Part shown: piece after piece, positions 25,898-34,965 of the stretch
Position numbering within the stretch: position 1 is the stretch's first letter
Layout: each line of letters starts with the position of its first letter
NCBI GenBank assembly: GCA_013306675.1
Contig: JABLUY010000293.1
Span: 1 to 40,436, forward strand
DNA length: 40,436 nt
Direction of reading: 5' to 3'
Source: Thraustochytrium sp. TN22
Lineage: Eukaryota; Sar; Bigyra; Thraustochytrida; Thraustochytriidae
Program-made: the position numbers and the translations under genes
The notes under the pieces: model-generated
Database searches by the model: none
What the model was told of the DNA's origin: nothing
The model's input: the letters and a program-made list of their open reading frames with translations, nothing else

Positions 25898-28723
25898 ATG
25901 ACGGAGCTGGAGGGAGAGGCGCGGGTGCGGGCGCACGTAGAGGTGGCGGCAAGATTTCGGCCCCGGCTGGCGCACGAGGAAGACGCGGGGCTGCGCGAGT
26001 CGCGGTGGCATGTGGAGGCGCGCGAAGATGTAGTGCGCGACGCGCAGCGGCGCTTCAGGTTCGACCGCGTGTTCGGCCCGCACGACTCGAACGCGCTCGT
26101 CTCTAGCGCCGTGGGCGCGCGCGTCGTGGAGAGCGTGCTGGACGGCCTCAACGGCGCCGTGTTGCTCTACGGGCAGTCCGGCAGTGGCAAGACGCACACC
26201 ATGAGCGGGCCCAATGGCGTGGCCGAGTACTGCGTCAACGCGCTCTTCCGCGGCGCAGCGCTCATCGAGGGCCGTGCGCACGTGCGCTTGGCATGCCTTG
26301 AGGTATACAACGAGCACATCTTCGATCTGCTGGCCGTGTCGACGCCGAGCGAGGCAGACGCCGCGAGCGCCGCGGGCAACGCGGGTGGCCATGCGGAGCC
26401 GCTGCGTATTCGTGGCGGAGACGCGGCGCAGGGCATTGTGGCGATCGAGGGCCTGCAGGAGGTTCCGGTGCGCACGCCGAGCGATGTCTTTGCTCTGCTG
26501 GCGCAGGCGCGCGCGCGGAGGCACACGCGCGCCACGGCCTGCAGCGTGGCCTCGTCGCGCTCGCATGTGCTGACGCGCCTCGTGCTCGAGGTGGGACCCG
26601 AGGATCCGCTCGCCGCTGTGGCCGGCGAGGAGGCGGTGCAGCACGCCAGCCTCTCGCTCGTGGACCTGGCGGGCGCCGAGCGCCCCGGCGCCAGCGCGGA
26701 GGACGACGCCCTCGCGGAGAGCGGCCACATGAACCGCTCTTTGCTGGCGCTGCGCGAGGTCGTCTCCTCGCTCACGGCCTCGCAACTGCAGTCTGCGGCG
26801 CCAGGCTTCGTGCCGTACCGCAACTCGGTGCTCACCCGCGTGCTGCAGCCCCTGCTTGCGGGCAACGCCGTCACCTCCATCGTCTGCACGGCCTCCTGGG
26901 CGCCCGAGCATGACCACGAGACCGAGTCTACGCTGGTCTTTGGCTCGCTCTGCAAGCGACTCACTACTGCGCCGCGTCGCCAGGAGATCGACCTGCGCCA
27001 CGCGCACCAGTGGCGCGAGCACGCCATTGACGAGGCATTTTGCGCAGAGCTCGAGCGCGCTGCAGACGCGGCTGCTGCTGCTGCTGCTGCCGCCGCCGCC
27101 GCCGCTACCGACGTGGACCGAGGACACAGAAGCGAAAGCGATGTTCGCCGCCAAATGGCCAAGGAGGAGGTCAACGAGGAGGCAGCGCTGAGCGAGGACG
27201 AGCACAAGTGGGACATGCGCCATGACGAGGACACCGCGGTCGCCGTCGCCGAGAACGACCACGAGGAGACGGACCCCGAGGCGCCGCGCGAGGAGTGTCG
27301 CGCGCTGTCTGCCCGGTACGCGTCCCGCGCGGAGAACTGGTGGGCACGCTCCGAGAAGGACCTCCTGCGCAGCGCGGCCAGCTTGGGGAGTCCGACCGCT
27401 GTGAACCCGGCGGCCGCCGCCTCCTTTGCGGCGCGCGTTACCCCTGCATTGACCACCGCAGAGGTGGCGAGTGCGCCCGCGCCGCGCTGGAAGCCGGCGC
27501 AGGCCCAACCACAGTCGCAGAGGACGCTGGAGGCGCGCAAGGCGGAGCGCCTGGACGAGATCAAGACCTGGGAGCGCGAGATGCGTCAATGGTACGTGGA
27601 CTCGGTCGAGTACAACGAGGAGACGCAGGAGCGCGCCGAACTCGTGGAGGCTGCAGCCGAGCGTGTCGACGAGGAGCGCCGCACGCGTGCCATGAGCCTC
27701 GCGCGCCGGGAGGCCGCCTTCGTCGCAGATATGCGCATGCGCCGTGCCGAGCTCGACAGCACGCGCATGCAGCTCGAACGCGCCGAGCGCGACCTCAGCC
27801 TGCGCCGTGAGGACCTCTTGGAGCGCGACCGTGCAGCCCAGGCCCGCGAGCAGGCTCTGCAGCTGCGCATCGCTCGCGCCGAGGCCCAGGAGGACGAGCG
27901 CCGCCAACTCGAACGCCGCCTGGCCCAGCTCGAGCAGGAGAAGCGCGACGCGCTCAGCGACCGCAATCGCTTCAAGGCCCTCTACGAGGCAGGCTGTGAG
28001 CAGCAAGAGGACTTGCAGGGCCGCCTCGACGCCCTCGAGCGCAAGCGTTCTCATGGTCGTCGCCCCCGCCGCCGCCCTCGCGTGCTCCATCATCGTGAGT
28101 ATCATACGGAGCACGCCGAGGATGATGGATGGGGGCATGGCCCCGAGGACAAGAGCGACCAAGGCCGGGAGGAGAGCTTTCACGCGGAGAACATCGACGA
28201 CGATGTCGATGACGAGGATGTCGATGACGAGGAGGACGAGGACGAGGAGGACGATGGCGAGGGCAGCGAGGAGGAAGAGGACTCTGAAAGCAACGGAGGA
28301 CTAGGTGACATCTATGAAGAGAGCGCGAGCCGGCGAGGGCCGGCGGAGGCGCGGCCGGCGGTGGAGGGCTTCGGCGAGGACGTGCAGGACATCTTGAGTG
28401 GGCTCGCGGAGATGACGTTCATGTCGTCGAACATCGCCTCGGACAAGCGCGCGACAGACCAGGCCATCGTGCGACTCGCGCAGGCGCTTGGCAAGATCCT
28501 GCTCGTGGTGGTTCCTGTGCTCACCGCAGAGCCGCCGTGCCCGGAAGGGCTTGTTGCCAGGGCGGCTGGCCCTTTGCGCGACCTCCCGTACAAGCGGCGC
28601 CTTCTTCGGCGCCACTTGGCGGAGGCGCGACAGGTGCTTGTGGGCCAGAGCCGCAAGGCGCGGCAGCAGCAGCAGCAGCATCAGCAGCAGCAGCAGCAGC
28701 AGCGCAGCGACGCGGAGTCTTAG
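25898..28723 (+). CDS. Kinesin-like motor protein
   Basis: A 941-residue protein with an N-terminal motor domain (about residues 10-365) that hydrolyses ATP and binds microtubules. The P-loop GQSGSGKTHTM is at 92-102, switch I CSVASSRSH at 215-223, switch II DLAGAE at 256-261, followed by HMNRSLLALREVVSSL and VPYRNSVLTRVLQPLLAGNA. An Ala run and acidic sequence follow. A charged coiled coil at about 540-715 (ERAERDLSLRREDLLERDRAAQAREQALQLRIARAEAQ) suggests dimerisation. A long Asp/Glu tract lies at about 755-805. The last 110 residues form a separate, hydrophobic-looking segment (LGKILLVVVPVLTAEP) and a Gln/His tail. I cannot assign a kinesin family. With IFT and enkurin genes nearby, a flagellar role is possible but unproven. 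Its stop codon overlaps that of the next gene. Confidence 0.93.
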   Translation: MTELEGEARVRAHVEVAARFRPRLAHEEDAGLRESRWHVEAREDVVRDAQRRFRFDRVFGPHDSNALVSSAVGARVVESVLDGLNGAVLLYGQSGSGKTHTMSGPNGVAEYCVNALFRGAALIEGRAHVRLACLEVYNEHIFDLLAVSTPSEADAASAAGNAGGHAEPLRIRGGDAAQGIVAIEGLQEVPVRTPSDVFALLAQARARRHTRATACSVASSRSHVLTRLVLEVGPEDPLAAVAGEEAVQHASLSLVDLAGAERPGASAEDDALAESGHMNRSLLALREVVSSLTASQLQSAAPGFVPYRNSVLTRVLQPLLAGNAVTSIVCTASWAPEHDHETESTLVFGSLCKRLTTAPRRQEIDLRHAHQWREHAIDEAFCAELERAADAAAAAAAAAAAAATDVDRGHRSESDVRRQMAKEEVNEEAALSEDEHKWDMRHDEDTAVAVAENDHEETDPEAPREECRALSARYASRAENWWARSEKDLLRSAASLGSPTAVNPAAAASFAARVTPALTTAEVASAPAPRWKPAQAQPQSQRTLEARKAERLDEIKTWEREMRQWYVDSVEYNEETQERAELVEAAAERVDEERRTRAMSLARREAAFVADMRMRRAELDSTRMQLERAERDLSLRREDLLERDRAAQAREQALQLRIARAEAQEDERRQLERRLAQLEQEKRDALSDRNRFKALYEAGCEQQEDLQGRLDALERKRSHGRRPRRRPRVLHHREYHTEHAEDDGWGHGPEDKSDQGREESFHAENIDDDVDDEDVDDEEDEDEEDDGEGSEEEEDSESNGGLGDIYEESASRRGPAEARPAVEGFGEDVQDILSGLAEMTFMSSNIASDKRATDQAIVRLAQALGKILLVVVPVLTAEPPCPEGLVARAAGPLRDLPYKRRLLRRHLAEARQVLVGQSRKARQQQQQHQQQQQQQRSDAES

Positions 28724-30570
28724 GAGGAGTCGTCGGTAAAGGCAGCAGCCGCGGCAGTCTTCCAGACGGCTTCCACAAAGGCCGGGCCCTCGAGCGCCTG
28801 CACGCGGTTCTTGAGCGTGTCGGCATCGTCGGACTCGAGGACCGGGCAGCGACGCTGCACGACAATGGGCCCGCCGTCCAGCTCCGTGGTGACGAGGTGC
28901 ACGGTGCAGCCCGTCTCCTTCTTGCCGGCATTGATGACCTCCTGGTGCACGTTGAGGTCCATGCCGCCCGCAAACTCGGGCAGCAGCGAGGGGTGCACGT
29001 TGAGGCAACGGTCCTGCCAACGCGCGACGAACTCATCCGACATGATGCGCATGTAGCCAATGAGCAGCACGAGGTCGACCTTGTGCTCCTCGAGCGTGCC
29101 GGTGACGAGCGCATCGAATTCGGTGCGCGAGGAGAGCCCCTTCATGCCGTGCCGCACGGCCGGAATGCCATGATTCCTAGCACGCTGTAAGATGTAAGCG
29201 TCCGTCTTGTTGGAGACGACCACCTGAATGACGGCGTTGATCCAGCCGCGCGCAATGGCCTCGATGAGGAACTGCATATCTGTTCCGCGCGTGGATCCGA
29301 GCACGCCGAGGCGCACGGGTGCGGCGGGCGGCTCGGCGGTCCAGGCCGGGCGGGCACAGGTCAGCAGGCCATGTGCCGCGCAGGACAGCGCCGTGTAGAG
29401 GTCCTGCGTAAGCGCCGCGCAGACCACCTCGACGTCGTCCTCGGTGGCCACGCTCTCGCTGCGCACGAGGCGCGGGCCGGTCGCCGTGAGCGCCACCTGA
29501 AGCTTGAGCAGGCCCTGAAGCGGTGCGCCCGCGGCCTGCGCCTCCTGCACGAGCGGCGCAAAGTACTCGACGGCCAGTGTGGCGGCGAGCGGCGGCGGGA
29601 GCTGGTGCGGCACGATGCTCACGGAGCGGCCGTCCGCGAGCGCTAGCACGCTCGCCATGCCCCCAAGCACCCCCTCGTCACGCTCCGCGTCCGTCAAGCA
29701 CGGCACGCCGGCGCGCGCAGCGAGCGCCAGCATGTCCTCGGCGTTGGGCGCGCCCGCATGTGCGCCAAAGCACGGCACACCGGCGCGGCGCAGCGCGTCC
29801 GCGAAGGCGGTCCACTCCAGCGTGCAGGCCAGGTGACAACCCTGCGCGGCGGCGAGCGCCACGGCGTCCGCCGGCTCCTCGACCTCAGCGTGCACGGTCA
29901 GTTTGGCGGTGGGCGCGGGCGCCTCCGCCGCATCGTCGTTGCCGTCGCCGTCGCCGTCGCCCGAAACGGGCACAAGGTGCACGGCCGCGACACGCGGGCT
30001 CTTGCACAGGCGAGCGGCCAAAGCGGCACTGCCCAGCACGAGCACGGTCCGCTCGCCCGCCGCAAGCCAGTCGGCGCCGCGCAGCACGGCAGCCTCGTCC
30101 ACGGCCTGCAGCACACGCACGGCGTGCGCCGCGAGCGCGCGACGCGGCGCCTCGCCCACAGCGGCCAGCCCGCGCTGCGCCAGCGCAAAGTGCTGCGGGT
30201 CGCAGAGCGGCAGCACACGGTCTGCGGCGAGCGCCGCGCTCCGCAGCAGCGCGGCCAGCGCGCGCTGCTCGGAGGACCGCGCCGCCTCGGGGTCCACCTC
30301 GAGGTCCACGACCACGCAGGCGACGCGTCCCTCGTCCAGGTCCCGCGCCGCGTCCGCGAGCGACAGCTCGCGGTGCTGCACGCCCGCGGCCTCCAGGCAC
30401 GCGTGCGCAGCGCTCGACACGGTCACCACCTCCAGCGGCTCTGGCTGCTCGCCCCACGAGCTCGCGAGCCGCCCGCACAGCGCCGCCAGCTGCTGCGCAG
30501 CGCGCTCGAAGCCGCCGCCGCCCACCACGGCGAGCCGCCGCGCGGCCTGCTCCTGCTCCTGCTCCGCCAT
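28720..30570 (-). CDS. Phosphoribosylglycinamide formyltransferase with degenerate GARS and MGS-like domains
   Basis: A 616-residue protein. Residues about 419-610 are an intact PurN/GART domain, which formylates glycinamide ribonucleotide in purine synthesis. LGVLGSTRGTDMQFLI opens it, and the catalytic triad is visible as N524, H526 (NVHPSLLPEF) and D565 (ELDGGP). Before it, residues about 173-410 resemble GARS (PurD) with its core removed: TVLVLGSAALAARLCKSPRVAAVHLVP and FADALRRAGVPCFGAHAGAPNAEDML match its N-domain, and LQGLLKLQVALTATGPRLVRSES plus LTQDLYTALSCAAHGLL match its C-part. The ATP-grasp core is mostly gone and the metal-binding EFNxRFGDPE motif reads RSESVATEDD. Residues 10-165 weakly resemble the MGS-like domain of ATIC/PurH. 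So only the last domain should be active. The stop overlaps the kinesin stop by convergent transcription. Confidence 0.88.
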   Translation of the reverse strand: MAEQEQEQAARRLAVVGGGGFERAAQQLAALCGRLASSWGEQPEPLEVVTVSSAAHACLEAAGVQHRELSLADAARDLDEGRVACVVVDLEVDPEAARSSEQRALAALLRSAALAADRVLPLCDPQHFALAQRGLAAVGEAPRRALAAHAVRVLQAVDEAAVLRGADWLAAGERTVLVLGSAALAARLCKSPRVAAVHLVPVSGDGDGDGNDDAAEAPAPTAKLTVHAEVEEPADAVALAAAQGCHLACTLEWTAFADALRRAGVPCFGAHAGAPNAEDMLALAARAGVPCLTDAERDEGVLGGMASVLALADGRSVSIVPHQLPPPLAATLAVEYFAPLVQEAQAAGAPLQGLLKLQVALTATGPRLVRSESVATEDDVEVVCAALTQDLYTALSCAAHGLLTCARPAWTAEPPAAPVRLGVLGSTRGTDMQFLIEAIARGWINAVIQVVVSNKTDAYILQRARNHGIPAVRHGMKGLSSRTEFDALVTGTLEEHKVDLVLLIGYMRIMSDEFVARWQDRCLNVHPSLLPEFAGGMDLNVHQEVINAGKKETGCTVHLVTTELDGGPIVVQRRCPVLESDDADTLKNRVQALEGPAFVEAVWKTAAAAAFTDDSS

Positions 30571-31154
30571 CCTCGCCGCGCGTCCCGCGCCCGATCCGGC
30601 TTTGCCCTCTGCAGGCCCTGCTGCAGCGCCCGGCCTCTAGCTAGCTCGCGCGCTTGCTCGCTTCAAGTTTTGCTCTTGCTCGCTCGCTTGCTTGCCTGCG
30701 GTTGGTGGCCGCGGCGGGTGCTCATTGATTGACTCGGATCCCACTGGCACTGCACCCCCGGTCCGCCGGCGCGCGCCTGAACGTCCCGAGAACGTCTCGT
30801 GTTCCATCCCAGGGAGAACGCCGCCGTGACCTGGCTGCTCGCTCGGGCAGCGCCCTTCCCCCGGTTCCCAGTGCTTGTGCGCCAGCGAGTCAACTTGGTC
30901 TCGGACAGACAGTGTTGATGACACGCGCCGCGTGCACCGCTGCGCCGCGCGCAACCTGAAGCGCGGGCACGACTCGGAGCAGCGGCGGCGGGGCCTGGAC
31001 GCGGGCCGCGCGCGCGAGCAAAACCCCTCGCCTGCCTGCGAGACCGGCCGGCCACTGCAGGGCGGCGGCGGCGGCGAGCAGAGGCGACGGCAGCGCAGGA
31101 GCGCGAGCGAGGTCGGCGCCCGCAGCGCGCAGGAGCGCGAGCGAGGCCGGCGAG
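30571..31154. promoter_or_regulatory. Divergent spacer between the GART and GDT1 genes
   Basis: A 584-bp gap between divergently transcribed genes. It contains GCTCGCTTGCTTGC-type repeats near 30650-30700 and a G/C-rich, GCGAGCGAGG-rich stretch just before the GDT1 start. Presumed to hold both promoters; no core element recognised. Confidence 0.4.
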
Positions 31155-32105
31155 ATGAAGGGCGTCGCGGAGGCGACCGGGCGGTCGCTGGCCATGACGC
31201 TGGCGTCCGAGATCGGAGACGAGACGTTCATCATGGCGGCGATCCTCGCGATGCGGCACCCGCGCGCGGTGATCCTGGCGGCGTCGCTGTCGGCGCTCTG
31301 GCTCATGACGATGCTGTCGGCGACCTTTGGGTTTTTGCTGCCGCAGATCCTGTCGCCGGAGCTGACGAGCCGCATCGCCACCGTCATGTACTTCATCTTC
31401 TCCGGCCGCCTGCTGTGGATCGGCCTGCACAGCTCGGACGACGTGCTGGAGGAGATCGAGGAGGTGGAGCGTGAGCTCGCCGGCCTCGGCGGCGACTCCG
31501 CCGACGAGGTCCCGGTCGCGGAGGACCTGGGCGAGCCGGAGTCGAAGCGCGCGTCGCGCCGGGCCTCGCGCAGGTCCTCGCGTCGCGCCTCAACTGCCTC
31601 GGTGGTGGCGGATGCCGTCGTGGAGACCAAGCACCGCGTCTCTGCGCGCCGCTCGCTGACGCGCGCGCCCGTCGACGACAGCGTGCTGGGCGGCATGCTG
31701 GTGCAGGTGAACGTGGCCTGGGACGACGCCCAGGTGGCGCTGGCGCCCATTTTGGCCGAGGTCAAGGCCTCCGTGGAGCCTGTGCTGGAGGAGGCGCGCC
31801 GGAGTGCGCGCCCGGCCATGCGCGAGGCGCGCGCTCTCTTCACGCCCACCTTTGTCGAGACCTTCCTCATTATCTTTTTCGCCGAGTGGGGCGACCGCAG
31901 CCAGATCTCCACCATCACGCTCGCCGCTGACGCTTCGCCGCTGGGCGTCACGCTCGGTGGCATGCTCGGCCACGCAATTTGCACGTCCATTGCCGTCTGG
32001 GGCGGCCGTCTCATCGCCTCCAAGATCAGCCAGCGCACTGTCGCGCTCTCCGGCTCGCTCGTCTTTCTCCTCTTTGGCGTGCTCAACCTCGCCAAGCTTT
32101 TGTGA
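31155..32105 (+). CDS. GDT1: GDT1/TMEM165 (UPF0016) family cation transporter
   Basis: A 316-residue membrane protein of the UPF0016 family, whose members exchange Mn2+/Ca2+ for protons in the Golgi or plastid envelope. Two homologous halves of about three helices each carry the signature E-x-G-D-x-S/T. The first reads EIGDET (E19-T24), followed by FIMAAILAMRHPRAVILAA; the second reads EWGDRS (E244-S249), followed by QISTITLAADASPLGVTLGGMLGH. The usual Lys/Arg of the first motif is replaced by Glu23. Between the halves lies a long hydrophilic linker (about residues 95-235) with Arg/Ser repeats and a negatively charged amphipathic part. The chosen start precedes the first motif by only 18 residues, so no signal peptide is visible. 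Confidence 0.92.
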   Translation: MKGVAEATGRSLAMTLASEIGDETFIMAAILAMRHPRAVILAASLSALWLMTMLSATFGFLLPQILSPELTSRIATVMYFIFSGRLLWIGLHSSDDVLEEIEEVERELAGLGGDSADEVPVAEDLGEPESKRASRRASRRSSRRASTASVVADAVVETKHRVSARRSLTRAPVDDSVLGGMLVQVNVAWDDAQVALAPILAEVKASVEPVLEEARRSARPAMREARALFTPTFVETFLIIFFAEWGDRSQISTITLAADASPLGVTLGGMLGHAICTSIAVWGGRLIASKISQRTVALSGSLVFLLFGVLNLAKLL

Positions 32106-32523
32106 GATGAACGAGATTGACCCCTTCAGTCACTGCGAGTTGTGCCGTGGTGGGGCCGTACCTTTACTTCAAATCTAAAAAAAGGGGGATGGTTTAGCCT
32201 AGGCCTAGTAGATTCAAAGGGGGATGGTCCATGATCATGAGCGCAGCGCACGCCGCGCACACTCCATGTGCCTTGCATGCCTGGCCCAGGCCTTCGCTCG
32301 GCTTGCTTCAGGTGTTGAAAAGTTCCCCTCGTTCTCAACGGTCAAACGCCAAGCGGCGCGACTCGGACTCGGACTTCGACTCGGACTCCGACTCGGACTC
32401 CTGCTCGGTCGGACCCGGACTCGAGCGCGGCCGACGGCAAAGCCAGGCGCGGCGCGAGGCGAGGCGAGGCGAGGCGACGCGAGGCGACGCGAGGCGCGGC
32501 GCGGCGCGGCGTGGCGAGGCAGG
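32106..32523. promoter_or_regulatory. Spacer upstream of IFT80
   Basis: A 418-bp gap. Near 32170-32230 an A-run and GGGGGATGG occur twice. A CGGACTC-type repeat lies at about 32355-32402, and GGCGA/GGCGC pentamer repeats at about 32455-32518 run up to the IFT80 start. These frames are open in several phases but look like repeat translation. It should hold the IFT80 promoter. Confidence 0.4.
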
Positions 32524-34965
32524 ATGCGCGTGTCTTGCCGGGTGGTGCGCGAGCAGCACGCGGAGCTGGCGACGAGCTGCACGTGGACGGCCTCGGGCCA
32601 GGAGCTGCTGACGAGCTCGGACGATGGGAGCATCCGCAAGCTGCATGGGGACGACCTGACGAGCGAGACGCTGGTGGCGGACACGGATGGCTTCGTGACG
32701 GCGATGAGCTGGTGCCCAAGCGCGAACGAGCGGCAGCCGAGCGAGGCGCTCGCGGTGTGCTGCAGCGACGGCTCGTTCCGCATCCTGCAGGGCAGCACGG
32801 GCCGCGAGGAGAAGCGCGTGCAGAGCTACAAGGAGGGCGCCGCGGTGTCGATCAGGTGGAGCCACGATGGGTCGGCGCTCGCGACGGGCGGCGAGGACGG
32901 CACGGTCAAGGTGTGGAGCCGCGTGGGCATGCTGCGCAACACGGTGGCCACGACGGGCTTCCCGGTGTACGGGCTGTGCTGGGGGCGCCAAGATGAGCTG
33001 CTCTTTAGCGCCGGCAAGGCGCTGACCATCGAACAGCGCGAGCGCAAGCGCACGACCTGGAAAGCGCACGACGCCACCGTGCTGGCGGTGGACTGGAACC
33101 CGGTGACGAACCTCATCGTTTCGGGCGGCGAGGACCGCAAGTACCGCGTGTGGGATGCCCTGGGCCGCCAGCTCTTCCAGAGTCAGCCCATGGAGCACGT
33201 GGTGACGAGCCTGAGCTGGAGCCCGCGAGGCGAGTGCTTCGCGGTGGGATCCTTCGAGGTGCTCAAGATCTGCGACAGGACCGGTTGGACGCACGCACGC
33301 GAAGACGTACGCGATGCCGGGTCTGTGCTGAGCCTGGACTGGACCCACGATGGCACGCTGCTGGGCGCCGCCTGCGCGAGCGGTGCCGTGGTGGTGGCCC
33401 AGGTCGCGAATCGCGTCCTGGAGTGGAAGCACTACCAGGTGGTGCTCAGGGACGCCAAGCAGCTCGAAGTGCACGACACGCTCCAGGACGCGACCGAGTC
33501 CATTGTTTTTCGCGACCGGGTCCTGGATGTCTCACTCGAGTTCGGCTTCTTGCTCGTGTACTGCGCCAGCTCGCAGGTGCACGTGTACGCGGTAGCGAGC
33601 CTGGGCACGCCGCAGATCGTGGACGTGCCGCCGACACGGTCGGCGCTCCTGCTGCAGAGCACCAAGACCTTCATGGCCGGCTGGGCCGTCTTCACGTATG
33701 AGGGGCGCCGCGTGTGCGGGCCGCAGGCGCTCAACGGCATCAGCGTGCAAGGGCTTGATCGTAGCACCGTGGCGCTCAACGACCGCACGCTGGCTGTCCT
33801 GGAGGCGAACCGCTCGGTCGTGCGCCTCGTGGACGTCGCCAAGCAGCAGCAGGTGGGCCTCGTGGAGCACAACCTGGAGATCGTGCAGCTCGCGCTCTGC
33901 AAGCACGAGGCCGACACCCTTGCCTTTGTGGACCGCAACGGCGACCTCTTCTTGCACTCGGGCTCGCGCAAGACCTTCAAGCTGCCCGTCACAATGGTGC
34001 AGAGCATCGCAGTCAACGACGAGTCGGACGCCCTGGTCGCCTGCACAGACGGCGGCAACAAGGTCGTCGTGTACTACTATCCGCAGGTCGTCTGGGTCGA
34101 CCCGGACCTCCTGGCCGACACCAGCACCGAGGAGGAGACGCCGGCGCTTGCCGCCAAGCAGCCGCAGATTCTCTCCTTCGCCGAGACACTGGTCACGGTG
34201 CGCACGCAGAACGGCTCGCTTGTCACCACCAGCGTCAGCCGCTACCCGGCGCTCCTGCACAAGCTCGTCGTCGAGGAGCGCAAGTGGGAGGACGCCATCC
34301 GCCTCTGCCGCTTCGTGAACCAGAAGTTCCTCTGGGCTATCCTTGCGGCCATGGCGCTCAAGATGACGCACCTCGACACGGCCGAGATCGCGCTCGCCGC
34401 CACGGGCCACGTCGCCAAGCTCAACTTTGTGCTCTACCTCAAGGAGCTTGAGTCCGAGAAGGTGCGCATGGCGGAGCTCGCGCTCTACAAGCGCGATGTT
34501 GCGGCTGCCGAGCAGATCTTGCTGCACGCCAACCCGCCGCTGCTGTACCGCGCCATCAAGATGAACCTGCGCCTCTTTCGCTGGGCGCGCGGCCGCGAGC
34601 TTGCCGCGCGCGACCCGCAGCTTCTCAAGCTCGTCAAGCTCTACGAGAAGCGCTGGTCCTCGCAGCAGGTGCTCTCCGACGAGGAGGCCAAGGAGCTCAA
34701 GGCCATCAAGCACCAGTATTCCGAGAAGCCCCGCGACGAGGATGATGACGAGGACGAGGTGGAGGCGGGGCGGCAGCAGGCCGCAAGCGCAACCAATGGC
34801 GCTCGCGCTGCTCGCGCCGCGCCGCAAGATGACGACGACGACGACCACGACCACGACGAGGGCAAGGCTGTCGTCGCCGGCGATGACGAAGACGACGACA
34901 GCGGTACTCGCCGCGGCAAAAAGGCCGACCCGCTTGACGCCGATGCTGACGAGGCCAAGGCCTGA
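32524..34965 (+). CDS. IFT80: Intraflagellar transport protein IFT80
   Basis: An 813-residue IFT-B subunit with two WD40 propellers followed by a helical solenoid. Marks matching the family in order: LATSCTWTASGQELLTSSDDGSIRKL; IRWSHDGSALATGGEDGTVKVWSRVGMLRNTV; WKAHDATVLAVDWNPVTNLIVSGGEDRKYRVWDALGRQLFQSQP; CFAVGSFEVLKICDRTGWTHA; EWKHYQVVL; IVFRDRVLDVSLE; VVYYYPQVVWVDPDLL; the helical part starts near PALLHKLVVEERKWEDAIRLCRFVNQKFLWAILAAMAL. Human IFT80 is 777 residues; the excess is an acidic Asp/Glu/His-rich C-terminal tail of about 90 residues. The start at 32524 (MRVSCRVVREQ) matches the family N-terminus; the 100 open codons upstream are repeat-derived. Confidence 0.96.
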   Translation: MRVSCRVVREQHAELATSCTWTASGQELLTSSDDGSIRKLHGDDLTSETLVADTDGFVTAMSWCPSANERQPSEALAVCCSDGSFRILQGSTGREEKRVQSYKEGAAVSIRWSHDGSALATGGEDGTVKVWSRVGMLRNTVATTGFPVYGLCWGRQDELLFSAGKALTIEQRERKRTTWKAHDATVLAVDWNPVTNLIVSGGEDRKYRVWDALGRQLFQSQPMEHVVTSLSWSPRGECFAVGSFEVLKICDRTGWTHAREDVRDAGSVLSLDWTHDGTLLGAACASGAVVVAQVANRVLEWKHYQVVLRDAKQLEVHDTLQDATESIVFRDRVLDVSLEFGFLLVYCASSQVHVYAVASLGTPQIVDVPPTRSALLLQSTKTFMAGWAVFTYEGRRVCGPQALNGISVQGLDRSTVALNDRTLAVLEANRSVVRLVDVAKQQQVGLVEHNLEIVQLALCKHEADTLAFVDRNGDLFLHSGSRKTFKLPVTMVQSIAVNDESDALVACTDGGNKVVVYYYPQVVWVDPDLLADTSTEEETPALAAKQPQILSFAETLVTVRTQNGSLVTTSVSRYPALLHKLVVEERKWEDAIRLCRFVNQKFLWAILAAMALKMTHLDTAEIALAATGHVAKLNFVLYLKELESEKVRMAELALYKRDVAAAEQILLHANPPLLYRAIKMNLRLFRWARGRELAARDPQLLKLVKLYEKRWSSQQVLSDEEAKELKAIKHQYSEKPRDEDDDEDEVEAGRQQAASATNGARAARAAPQDDDDDDHDHDEGKAVVAGDDEDDDSGTRRGKKADPLDADADEAKA

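Noticed and set aside
25700-28183. 827-codon frame antisense to the kinesin
   Set aside because: Leu/Arg/Ala-rich translation that mirrors the kinesin coding strand; no independent motif.
33532-34854. 440-codon frame antisense to IFT80
   Set aside because: Typical shadow of a GC-rich coding strand; Leu/Val/Glu/Arg composition and no domain.
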